Source: Polytrichum commune (lineage: Eukaryota > Streptophyta > Polytrichopsida > Polytrichales > Polytrichaceae). From it: a DNA stretch of 64,000 nucleotides. A program made the position numbers and the translations under genes. The notes below the pieces were generated by a model. It saw only the letters and a list, made by a program, of their open reading frames with translations, did no database searches and was not told the DNA's origin. Every line of letters begins with the position of its first letter. The first letter of the stretch is position 1. Below are positions 10,967-22,000 of this stretch, one piece after another. Where the stretch lies: contig OX485803.1 in the NCBI GenBank assembly GCA_950295325.1, positions 47,199,554 to 47,263,553 on the forward strand, given 5' to 3'.

Positions 10967-12750
10967 CAGTCTAACCTCGTTAATACAACACTTGTTTATA
11001 CGACACCCTCGATATTACAACACACTTTTGCGCGACCAAACTTTTTAGTTGAAAACTCCCTCTTTTATACGACTACGCCATTCGATTATGTGACATTTAG
11101 AATCTCCGTTTTTTCGTATTAAAGAGGTAGTTAATGCTAAATTTCCTTTCATCTATGTTATGTACATCTAAAATACATCCATTTTCACTTGGAAACTACT
11201 TGAGAACTTCACTTATCATTGGGAACTTAATGACAATTAAGGTTACTAGTGTAAAATGGACATGCTAAGGGTAAGAGTGGCCTCTTGCCTAGTATGTTGC
11301 CTTATACACGGGTGGTATAGTATGACGAATATCTTGTGCACTCTTGCATTCTTGTAGTCGCCAATTCAATCTTGCAGTACTCTAGACTAGTCTCGCTCCA
11401 ATCTCGTTTCTTGATCCATGTGGCGTATGTTCCATCTCCTAAGCATAGCATGAGGTTCTTTTTTGTTTTGTTTTTTGTTTTTTTGTTTTTGTTTTGCCGG
11501 CGATCTATTCTGTAAGCATTTCAATCTTCTATCGAGCTCAAGCGACTATGATTACCGTATTCATAGTTTCTCTTCTCCTTACATATAAAAATCAATAGGA
11601 TTTGTGCTACTAAACCTTATCTCTAATCACATCCACGTTGCTCAACGTTGTGCATAGATATTTCTGAGCTAATCAATGTGTGGGCGGTTCTTGGTTTTCT
11701 TGAAATAGATCCTGGTATTGATTTTGGATAGTACATCTTCACATGTTGTTAGCTCTGCCAAAGTTGGTAAGTCTTGTGGTTTTTCAACCTTGAAATTGAG
11801 CTACATGACTTTGGTATTCCTTCCTCCCAATGTTATAAGCGTAGTTCAATCTTTGGATCAAGGTATAATAACATCTTTCAAAATTCAACACAAGAAGAAA
11901 CTTTTTGCAGCTGGTTTTATCATAATATGATGATGCTACATTGAAGGACTTAAGGAAGGTGGTGCCCAACATCAGACATGCTATCCTGTGGAGTTATGAA
12001 GTATGGAGTGAGTTAGATGCATGGATAGTCATTAATTGTTGGAGGATGGGGCATATATTACGTGCAACGTGGAATGTTGATTTTGCCTTAATTGATGAAA
12101 GGGAGAATAATAGAATGCAAAAAGAATTAGATGAACTTGGTGCTCTGAATTCAAAGTTGTAATTGGGTGGTGATGAGATGTCAATTGAGACTTACATTCA
12201 AACGGAAGGGGAAGAAATTATTGAGCTAGAATTGAGTATTGATGAGTTGGTGGATGCTATTTTGGGAATCAATTGTGCACAAGGTTTTGATCTTAATGTT
12301 AATCCATATTTGGTAGATGTGGATGATGTTGCTTCACCTACAGTAAAGCTTAGTGATGCTAAACGTCATGCATCATTGTTGTCTAATTTCTTATTAAACA
12401 ACCTTTTACATTTTGGTGTTAATAAAATTATTAGTTTTCAAATTTTAGTTGGGAATTTAGATAAGATGACAATTGCTAACTTGGGTAGGCAACACCATAG
12501 ATCTTTGAACTCCTATTTCAAGAGTTCTTGAGAATATTTGTATGTGTTTGGAGTTATAAGTTGTTATTTAATAGATCTACATTGTTTAAACTCATTGTGT
12601 ATCTTTTTAAGCTCATATTGCTTATGTTTTTGTATTCCCTCGATAGTACGACAATTTTATGTCATTTATCATATTAACGAGAAGACGACATCTCGATAAT
12701 ACAAATTTTTTTGTGTTTCCCAAATGTGTCATACTAAAATGGGAGAACAA
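10967..12750 (+). mobile_element. Decayed pogo/Tigger-like (Tc1/mariner) element
   Basis: The left end CAGTCTAACCTCGTTAATAC follows a TA dinucleotide at 10965-10966. It resembles the CAGTAAAACCTCTATAAATT ends of the plant pogo-type elements Emigrant/Lemi1 (recalled). The right end is poorer: a TGTCATACTAAAATGGGAG stretch before TA at 12751-12752 is the best candidate. Sub-terminal sequence on both sides shares motifs such as CCCTCGATA and TACGAC. The interior encodes a pogo-type transposase remnant. Left boundary is good; right boundary is uncertain. Confidence 0.6.
11718..12534 (+). pseudogene. Pogo/Tigger-like DDE transposase remnant
   Basis: Three consecutive plus-strand open stretches (11718-11930, 11941-12162, 12163-12534) together show the C-terminal half of a DDE_1 (CENP-B/jerky/Tigger type) transposase, which cuts and pastes the element. 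Visible hallmarks are the second catalytic Asp in ILDSTSSH, the block VFLPPNVISVVQSLDQGII holding the third acidic residue, a helical FKIQHKKK segment, the INCWRMGHIL block (compare the NCWRxTGIL block of the family), and a C-terminal LNSYFKSS close to the usual family ending. A frameshift near 11925 and an in-frame TAA at 12160-12162 break it. The N-terminal CENP-B-type helix-turn-helix and first Asp are not recognisable upstream. Not functional. Confidence 0.82.
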
Positions 12751-14867
12751 TATTCCAAGATCTCATTTAGTCTTGTCTTTGGTTGTGATTTGTAAGCTTA
12801 TGTTCCCTCACAGTAAAGTGTAACAATAGTCTTTAGTAACCATGAATTTTTTGAAAAGTAATAATTATCTTTGTAACCATTGGTCAATGCATCTTCAAAT
12901 AACAACAAGTTTGTTCTTTAATTGGTCAATATGGATTCCAATGTAAGACAAATTATTCATTTGTTACTTCCACGATTTAGTTATTATTAATAATTATGCT
13001 AATAACTAAAACTAAGGTCATGCTATAGTCTTGATTGTCTTGTACAACTTGCTTCATTAATAACAACAACCATGATAACACACGAGACCATAGTTAAGTT
13101 GGCTAAGTTACACCTCACTCTCATAGATCATAGTTCGTAGACCATACATCATCTAAGATCCTTACTTCACTTTAGGACAACTCACAACTAATTCTCCTTG
13201 ATTATCCAAAGTTTATCTTCTCATTACTACAAATGTTAACTTACATTTTGTCATCCCCACAATTACCTATCTAATCAAAACTCTATTATCAACATCTTCA
13301 GTTGATAAAAAGGTTCACTAATCTCAACTCCTACAAACTCACAAGTAGGAATATAGTATTTGTCTCAACTATAATCACACATGTAATATCATGACTCATC
13401 TTGTCCTCTACCTTTCACAAGTCTCAACAATAATCAAATAACCTCTTTCTCATAGTAACCTTTGACATTTTCTCTTTCTAAAGCTTCATCTGCTTTTCAT
13501 AGACTTAGTTCTTACTCAAGTGGTTCCTCTTTCACAAATAACCCTCGGTAACCATTCATTTTGATCACAAAGTAACTCCTTCTCAATCTCACTTCATATT
13601 GGTTTTTGTTTTCTTCACCAATTGAATTAACTCTCCTCGTACATTATGTCCTAGTCACTCAAGGCTTTTTGTCTTTGAGTGCTAGCATGCTATAGTTTGA
13701 TACATTGTATGCAATATCGCCTTCGTCGGCAATAGTTGAAATGTTCAATTTTGAGTAATCACTCAATCACCACCTTCGCCCATTGGTTTTATGGAAGCTC
13801 TTCGGTTTCAAATATGCATTCAACACTTGTTGATAGTTTTACTTACTTACAAACTAATTCAATTTTAACCCTCTTTCTCTTGCATTTGGAACAACATTTT
13901 TTAATTTGTTTTTATCACATTTCATTTCTCTCACGATCATTGATTACTATCGATTTCTATTTTTTTTTGCTCATCTCTTAGGTATGTATTCATGTTGACT
14001 TGCGTTGTCACAACTTCAATTGACTTATCTTTATCTCAATGTTCTCGCATTTAGGCCACTTACTCGCCCTTTTGATTTAATCAATAATTCTCAAAATTCA
14101 TATTCAATCTAGTGCAATTACACCCAAGACAATGGATCTCAACTTCACATAACTCTGTTATTTTTCAATCAATTCCAAACCTCTCATACTCGTGTCAAAC
14201 TTGCTCATATGTCCCATTCACATAAAGGCATCTCAATCAAAAGACAATTGTCTACGATTCCACACAACAAGAAAGTAGTTTGGTCGAACATCCGCAAATT
14301 AGGTATAACTCATATTCAAAAATAAACAATCAACTTTATCCCAAAACTACAATTTCACAATCACTGCGGCAATTGCTAATTTGTTTACAAAAGATAATTG
14401 AACTATTGACCTCGCACAATCCTTGTGTCAAGGGAGACAAAACTATGAGTTTAACAATGCACTCAAAAGGTTCGAAGAAATGTATGTCTCTCTCTCTTCA
14501 ATATGCATGCTCATGGCGAGAGGGAGAAGATAAATAGTTCTAACCGACTAGGGGTTCCTAAGCCCATGGTTATAGTTCTAATTGCCTCACTCCATCCATA
14601 ATTGACTATTTTCATTCATTGTAGTACAATGTCCATCTACATATCACTAAAATGTCTATAGTGAAACTATTAGCCTAAATATTTGGCTCGCATGCATCAA
14701 GAGACCTCCTGATGCATTGGTATGGACCTAAGTTGTTAGTCATTGGTTGTTTATGCTACAAATTCTTTGGATAGATCAGGAGATTTCTTGATGCAAACTA
14801 CACCCCCTAATTTTCAACGTGTTTATTTGGCCTCCAATTTCTATTCTTTAATCTTCACCAACAACCG
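12751..14867. other. Intergenic, AT-rich, no supported gene
   Basis: No gene is visible. Open stretches at 13736-13981 and 14280-14537 are low-complexity readings of AT-rich DNA. Two copies of a palindromic GAGACCTCCTGATGC-type motif lie at 14694-14715 and 14775-14794. Confidence 0.5.
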
Positions 14868-15630
14868 ATGGTTTGGATGTTGTCCGACCTCTACCAAGAA
14901 AGACAACTAGACAATATGGCCAGGGACAATAAAAATCAATATCTTATGGCGTTTCCATCCATGTCGATGGCGCAACAGGTTTTCCAACAAATACATGTTG
15001 GACTCCTACTCGTTGGACACACTCATGAAGACATAGACATGTATTTCAACTAGTTGTCCAAACAACTCAAAATAACAAACACGTTTGTTCTTGTTGACCT
15101 CATGAAGACTTTCATGGAATATTCTTTTATTTTATTTCAAAGTTGATTCAAGAGGTCGTTGGTCTCAAATCTTTCATTAAAGGTTATTATGGGGATCTTG
15201 TGGGATTGAACAAAATGCATATTTTCATGTTTTCCTTGACAACAACGAGTGGCTTGTTTTTTAGTACAAAAATCTACACTTGATCTATAGTGATCACCGT
15301 GGAACAATTTAGTGTGCATGTGGAAGGACAATGGTCACGGTTGCCCACTTATTCCCAAAGGAAACCACATGCTCTCCAAATTAGGCCTCTTTGGGGGCAT
15401 GTTCTCATTGGACGTTACAAATACAAGAAATAATTGTTGAGGATGCTCTTGATGCAAATCAAAATAAGGATGGGATTCCTGGCGGTATAAGTAAGTACAT
15501 TGAAATATGGGAGAGCGGTTGTCTGGAAAATGAAACTTACCATGAGGAAATGGAGGATTATGCTGCATATTGGAAAGATGTTGTTGAGGAATTGGATAGT
15601 CCACTTCTCATGACGCCTCACAGTCTGTAA
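14868..15630 (+). pseudogene. Decayed DUF7869-like gene
   Basis: The reading QLDNMARDNKNQYLMAF followed by HVGLLLVGHTHEDIDMYF (14895-15050) matches the hallmark QLDN.ARENKN / VGHTHEDID motifs I associate with the DUF7869 domain, found in repetitive gene families of plants and animals and probably transposon-derived. The match continues across breaks: LSKQLKITNTFVLVDLMKTFME after a TAG at 15051, LIQEVVGLKSFIKGYYGDLVGL in another frame near 15145-15205, and a C-terminal stretch at 15391-15630 ending KDVVEELDSP. At least three frame changes or stops make it a pseudogene. The DDE-like role of the Asp and His-Glu-Asp residues is inference. It ends 121 bp before the MITE at 15751. Confidence 0.65.
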
Positions 15631-15750
15631 CTTAATGGTTGCCCATCATCAACATATACCATGAAAATGCAAGCATGTATGATGTAGCTCAAGAGGATAC
15701 AACACCATAGGATGATTTCAGAGAACCCTCATGTGGAATTGCACGCAACA

Positions 15751-16161
15751 CACGGGGAGGTCACTTCATTGTCAAGTTGACACCACGTGCGGACAAAGTT
15801 TGCTACCCCTATATTACATGCCATATATAATTTTAAAATTTATGATATTTTTTCTACATATACATAACCATTGATAGTATCTTTTGTATACTTTTTTGAA
15901 AATTTTAGTCATCTTTATTTTTTTTAGTAATTGTTTTAGTTCAATTCTGTGTCATTCTAGTTAGAAATGGTATGTTTTATGAAAAAAAACAAATCATCAA
16001 ATTTAGTTACCACTTTTAACTATGTCATAGGCACTGTGTATATCTACTCACGAAAAAAATTTGATAAAATTTTGACCCATTTTGGTGGTGCAACTTACCA
16101 AAAGAAGATTTTTTTTGGTCGCACGTGGTGTTCAACTTGACAATGGAGTGATCTACCCGTG
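15751..16161. mobile_element. MITE with 8-bp target duplication (family A, copy 1)
   Basis: Long terminal inverted repeats are visible. The left end is CACGGGGAGGTCACTTCATT, continuing with GTCAAGTTGACACCACGTGCG. The right end, read on the other strand, is CACGGGTAGATCACTCCATT, continuing with GTCAAGTTGAACACCACGTGCG. The element is flanked on both sides by the identical 8-mer ACGCAACA (15743-15750 and 16162-16169), a perfect target-site duplication. The 411-bp length and lack of ORF mark it as non-autonomous. An 8-bp duplication with CA...TG ends fits the hAT superfamily. Confidence 0.9.
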
Positions 16162-16620
16162 ACGCAACAAACCCATAGAATTTTACAATACTTATAGAGA
16201 TGTTCTTTTAGGTGATTTTGTTCTTGTCCATCCTCCAGACACTAATACCTACCATGTGTGGATGGGCCGAACACTCATAATTGTGTAACTAGAAAGAAAT
16301 CATTCTTAGTATGGGCAATTCAAATTATGTAGTCGAGACCTAACAAAGGAAAAATAAAATTTTAAACCTTGAACATTGGGATGGTAAATGAGAATGTGAT
16401 TTGTCTTCCACAATAGTAATGTGGACAGAACAATGTTTTTGTGCTTTATTCCAACATAACTATGAAATACACGAATAAGAAAAATTGAGAAGAAAAGCAT
16501 CCAATGAAATTTAGAGTTGGTGAATTATTCTAGCTAATTAGTGTAGGGAAAACATTGGGAGCGCTCCCAATGGTTTTGCTTATAAGTTTTTCTCGTGCAC
16601 TTCATGGAGTCATTTGGATT

Positions 16621-16654
<34 letters not shown>

Positions 16655-19050
16655 AAGTTGGATATTTTTGTTGTCTTATTTATACATGGCAATCGTTTGA
16701 CGATTCTAAACTTGTATTTTTGGAGTATCAATATTGGTATTTATGTTTCAAATGAAGCGATGTTGTGAATGGTTTTAAAATGCAACAACGCATTTCTTGA
16801 TCATGCATAGGGAGGGCTTGCGATATTCTATTATCCACATGTGATATTTCTTTTCATGTTATGTTATTGTTCACATTATGTCTTTGTCTTGTGTTTTATG
16901 TTTACAAAATTATGTCTATAACTTTCATGAATCATGTTGTAAAATCTTACGTCTTTAATTTTTCTAGTTTATATCTCAACCTCTTTTAGTAATTGTCTAA
17001 AAATATTGTTTAAACTTTTATAGTTTGTGTCTTAAAGGCCACATCAAGGGAAGTTGTTTATTTCCTTGTAAATGATCTCATTGTTTTATTTATTTGTATT
17101 TTCATTGGGTATGATGTTGGGAGATCTCCCGGTGTGACTCCAAAGCCGACACAAGTGGATTCTTCATTATTGACCTTTGCAGCCACACCAGGAGATCTCC
17201 CCTTGCTACCGTGAGATCTACTCACAATATACTTCACAATCTACACGTCTTATAATTGTGAACCGAGAGGTCTCCATTATATGATTCACCATAATCAAAA
17301 AAATATTCAATACTAAGATGGCGGGACCTCCTGGTTCATAAAGCATCAGAAGTTCCCCCCATGTTATATGGGTTTTGTCTCCATTTCATATTATAATATA
17401 ATATATAATCAATTATAATTCTCCTTGCTTATTACACTTAAAGGTGAATTAAGGGTGTTCGTTTAATATTTAAAACCCTACATTTTAGTAATCTACTGCT
17501 AATTTAGCCCATATTAAATTCAAAGGTCACTTAGTTGAATATTCGTTCACTCTCTTTTGAACACAAATCTCCTTTGGTGAACATTCTTTCATCCACATCT
17601 AACCACACACCACTCAAATATATGTGTCTGATGAAAAGCAAACGAAAAAGTGCCCCAAACTAGTGTGAGCTGTCCATAGGCTATGCACACGTGTAAGTGT
17701 GAGCATGGCATTAAGCTTTTAGTCTAGTCTCTTTCAAACACACAATGCCTTTGTTGGTGTCCGTTCTTAGATCTCCACCTGACCACTTGCCACTCTCAAA
17801 CTATAGTGTTGGTTCAAGATAAGTAACCGAATTAGGCCTACTTTCATTTAGTTTGATATTCCTTTTGGTGTAACCCTGTTGTCGATACCCGTTCTTACCC
17901 GTACAGGATTCACCGGGTATCAGATACATCCGCTTCGGCGACCTCGCTTCTACACTACCCTAAGAGTTTGCAAGCATAGGATGCATTGAAAGAGCTAATC
18001 TAATAAGCTACATGAATCTCTCCTGCCACGAGGATTCCTTTCTTTGATTCTTTTGAAGTGGCACTACACATGCAGTTTCCAACTTCCTACACATAGGAAT
18101 CCAATTCCAATATCAAGCCTAAGGTTACTTACTCAACTCACCTATTGCGGCGACCCGATGAAGGTGACGATGAGCTGATGCTGATGATGCTTTGGTAATT
18201 CAGAAAGAAATGTTGCTCAGTCTGCATTCTGCTCTCTGTTGCTACTGCAGGTTACCGGTGCTCCTGTGGCCGTCTCACCAACCGACATCTTCAAAATTGG
18301 GGTGAGATGCTGTTTTGGCATGTGTAAAATATGTTATGTTGTTTAGGGATGTTATGAAGTGGTGATGCGTGTATGATAGGTTTGGAGAGCATTTTTTTTC
18401 GTTTTTTATTTCTTTCAAGGCTGTTGTCTCGGCTAGATGTCTGGGTTGATAGTGTTATGAGTGATGGAGATGACTCAGGGTTTTAGCGAACCAACAGAGG
18501 TAGTGCAGACTTAAGACAAATCGGGGTTTCAGTTCGATAGTGCAGTGGCAAACTTGGTGATGATGCGATTTTATGCTTAATCCAATTCTGCAAACCATGT
18601 ACCGCAGTTTGCTGATGGAAAATTGGTGGTTCACATCATTTAGGGTGCTCAAGAATGAGAGAGTTCTTAGGGAGTTGTTGGGTTTTATGTGAAGAGCTGG
18701 GAGGGATTCTTATGTTTGTGATGAAGCTCAGCACTTAGGGTTTACCATCGTGGAATGGATGTCAACGATCAGGTGGCGGCTTGTATGAAAAGGGCATAAT
18801 TTCAGAGCCCGGTCAGTCATCTCTCTTTACTACCCATTTGCATCAATTCGCATTGCCATTTCTGTTGCATCTTCTCCCTTCAAATTCGGCTTGATGAGAC
18901 ATGAGTCAATTCTGTTCTCATTCTGAATAAAGGAATACCAAAATGTAGGGAACTTGACATGTGGGGGCAATTTTTTGTTTTGACAACTACGAAAGGTGTA
19001 TGTGATGACAGGTTGTTATCCTTCTAGGTCAAGACGAATTTCCTTGCAAG
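16162..19050. other. Intergenic and 5' flank of the TMEM135-like gene
   Basis: The sequence is AT-rich, with a (TA)n microsatellite at 16623-16651. Between 17119 and 17345 a palindromic GGGAGATCTCCC-type motif occurs four times. From about 18140 the base composition becomes more gene-like. A possible non-coding exon (18251-18299, after TACTGCAG and before GGTGAG) and an acceptor CTTCTAG just before 19030 suggest a spliced 5' leader for the gene starting at 19051. No RNA evidence is available. Confidence 0.4.
16623..16651. repeat. (TA)n microsatellite
   Basis: About 14 uninterrupted TA units. Confidence 0.95.
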
Positions 19051-22000
19051 ATGACAGCACGCTCCCATACTCTTGGCAAAGCCACTCTTGGACCACTGGT
19101 GTTAAATTCTGTTTCTCCCGAGGAACGTGCAGCAAGGTCAACGCTAGAGAAAGCAGAAGCTGCCAAGCGTGTGAAGGAGGCTGAAGCTCGGTTAAGAGAA
19201 GCAATTGAGAATTTCCATGATATACCGAGGGGAACTGATGAAGGATTTGGAGTTGCATTTAGTGGGCGGCATCCCCTATGTCCACATGGGGACTCATGTG
19301 TGGCCAATGCTGTGGGAAGCTTGTGCCAAAGTTTCTTGTTGGCATACGGTGTGCGAGTTGGAATAGGAGTCCTTCTCCGAGCTTTCAAGCTGGTTAAAAA
19401 AAGACCTTTCTACACTGTCCTTGACTTGAAGGTATTGCCTTAAACCCCAATTCAGCTGGCATATGTGCACATTGTCAATTAATTGTAGTAGATTAGTACC
19501 TGTAACAGGGCTACAGCTAGCAAATAGGTATGCCTTCACCTTCGTTGTTTGGGTTGCTCAGTGGCTGGCAGATATCAATGGAAAGTCAGTCGTAGAACTT
19601 CAAAACACGCATGATATAAGGACCAGCAAATGGTACAGAGTTTATATGACTGCTTGCAGTTTGTTAATACCTAAAGTGTGTCCAATCATATTGCAGCTAC
19701 TGCTATCAGAGAAGGATCTCATTGTGAGAGAGGAGGCTTGTCGCATAGGTCTTCTGTTCGGTGGCTTCACAGGGGCCTTTCATGCAATGCGTTGTCTTCT
19801 TAGAAGGACAAGGAACAAGGAGACCCCAATGAATGGGTGAGCTGCACTTGTGGCTCTGTATTTTATCTCACATCCTCCTTTTTTGTCTGGCTAGATATTA
19901 TTCTTTTGTACTCCATTTTTTGACTTCCAATTAGAATTGAGCTGACAGCTTGGGTTTATGTATAGGCATCTAGGGTTACTTGATTGTCATGGTGGACCTT
20001 CTTGTTAAATTTATTTATTTATGAAACCCTATTAAAGCTAATTATTTATGATTAATTTTTCTTGATAAAGTTGTGAATCAAAAATTTATCCTAGCTCGTG
20101 GGTATATTGGACGTCAGCATCTCTTGGGTTCAGACAAATCATAAGCATAAGTCGCATTGTTTCATGTTACCTGTATATTCTAGGATGCAAAATAGAGGTT
20201 TAGGGGGCCACCAACAGGTCCTGAGGTTTGTAGCCCTCTAGTTAAAGAGTAGCGAGACATGTGTCAAGGTACGTTGGTGAAGTGATTGTAAAAAGATCAT
20301 GTAATTCAACCTTAACGGTGGGGGTTGCTTATTGTTGCTTAGTTGTGAGGCACATCCATTTATCCATCCTACCAATCTGCATTCATTTTGTCCCCATGTA
20401 GAACCCAGTACAAATGGATATTTAATCCTCTATTCAACACCGTTATATAGTTGCTGGGTATTTCCTGGTTCAATGAGATGAAACATATGATTGGAGTTTG
20501 CTTCTATGATCTTTGAACAGGACCAATTGTTGGGTGGTGTTGACAGGTTTGTTGCTGGAACTGTGGCTGGGTTTTCCATACTTGCATTGGATGATTCCAG
20601 TAGAAGGCGCACTTTTGCCCTGTACCTCTTGGCCAGGGTCGCACAGGTAGGTTGGTGTCCAAATCCCACCTTTTCCTCTGCTTTGTGTATGTCTTTAAAA
20701 AATTTGTGCTCAAATAACAATGTAAATTTGGTACTCCCTCCGTCCCAAAATGATTGTCCTACCCCCCGGAGTTTTCTGTCCGAAAATAATTGTCCAAGAT
20801 CAAATGTTTATGATTTTGTTGATGTAGAAATTGTCTGGCACACCAGATTGTCGGGTAAAATTCCCTACAAAATTCTCTATAAAATCAAACAAACATTTGA
20901 TCTCAGACAATCCTTTTGGGATGGAGGGAGTATGTCAGGTTGTTTCTTGAGACGCCATGAGCATTTTCCTTCAAGAAATTCAGAAAGCAATGTTCTTGAA
21001 CTGGAGAATGCCCTCACTATTTCTTGCATATGAAAATGATGATTCACCTGTAGTAGACATAACTTTGTCTTCAGGAGTCAGCCATGGGAATGGCTAATTC
21101 TTTCAGGAACACAGTGCATAATTTGGTACAAACGTTCTGCTCCCAGATGAGAGAACTCTCTTCTCCAGAATTTCATGAGGTGTCAGGTTGGTGTTTGTTG
21201 AGATTGGGATTTTGCTGTTGTCTCATTGATCCTGTTGATTATAGAGGCGATGGTCTGTAACCCATGATGGCACTCTGGACTTGAGAGATTAGTGGATACA
21301 TTGTCTAGTCTCGTTCAAGTCTATATGGGGTCCTTATGCTCTTTGTTAGGACTCTGGTGTGGAACCTGAACATTTCTGAAAAGTTGCGTGTTGCCATTGC
21401 CCAGTGTGCATACAACTCAGCCAAGGCCAAGAACAAGTTTCATTTTTGGGGCAGCAAATGGAGCCATGGAGACACATTATTATTCAGCTTAGCATCCGCT
21501 CAGGTGCAATTTAACTTGGTCTATAACTTTTAAAGTGACCAGTGATCAGTCTGACCAAAGATATCCTATCATTGGAAATCAATGTATTGGGAAATGCTTA
21601 GTCAGTATCCTAGTTGTTTATGCATTGGTGTAGAGATGTGAACTTTTGTGGTGATTAGTTGTTCAATTTGGATGAAAATATCATCCTTCAACTTGAGTAA
21701 TAATTTTTAGTGCATCAGATGGTTGCAATGAACTATTTGTATTAACAAGGTTGTTAGTAGCAGATTATCATGAAGCAGTGCGCCTTAAAGTAGTAGGATC
21801 CTCTTTGATATGTGAATTTTGATTGGGCTTGTTGGGGTGGAGTTTTTTTTGAGCTTTGTGTTTGCTTGTTGTTTTGTGCAGATTATGTATGCCTATGTCA
21901 TGCGGCCAGAGACACTTCCAGAGTCCTATCTCGAGTTCATCACCAAAACAGGGCCAATTGCAAAACCTACACTAAAAGCTGTGCGGGAGTCCAATCGTGG

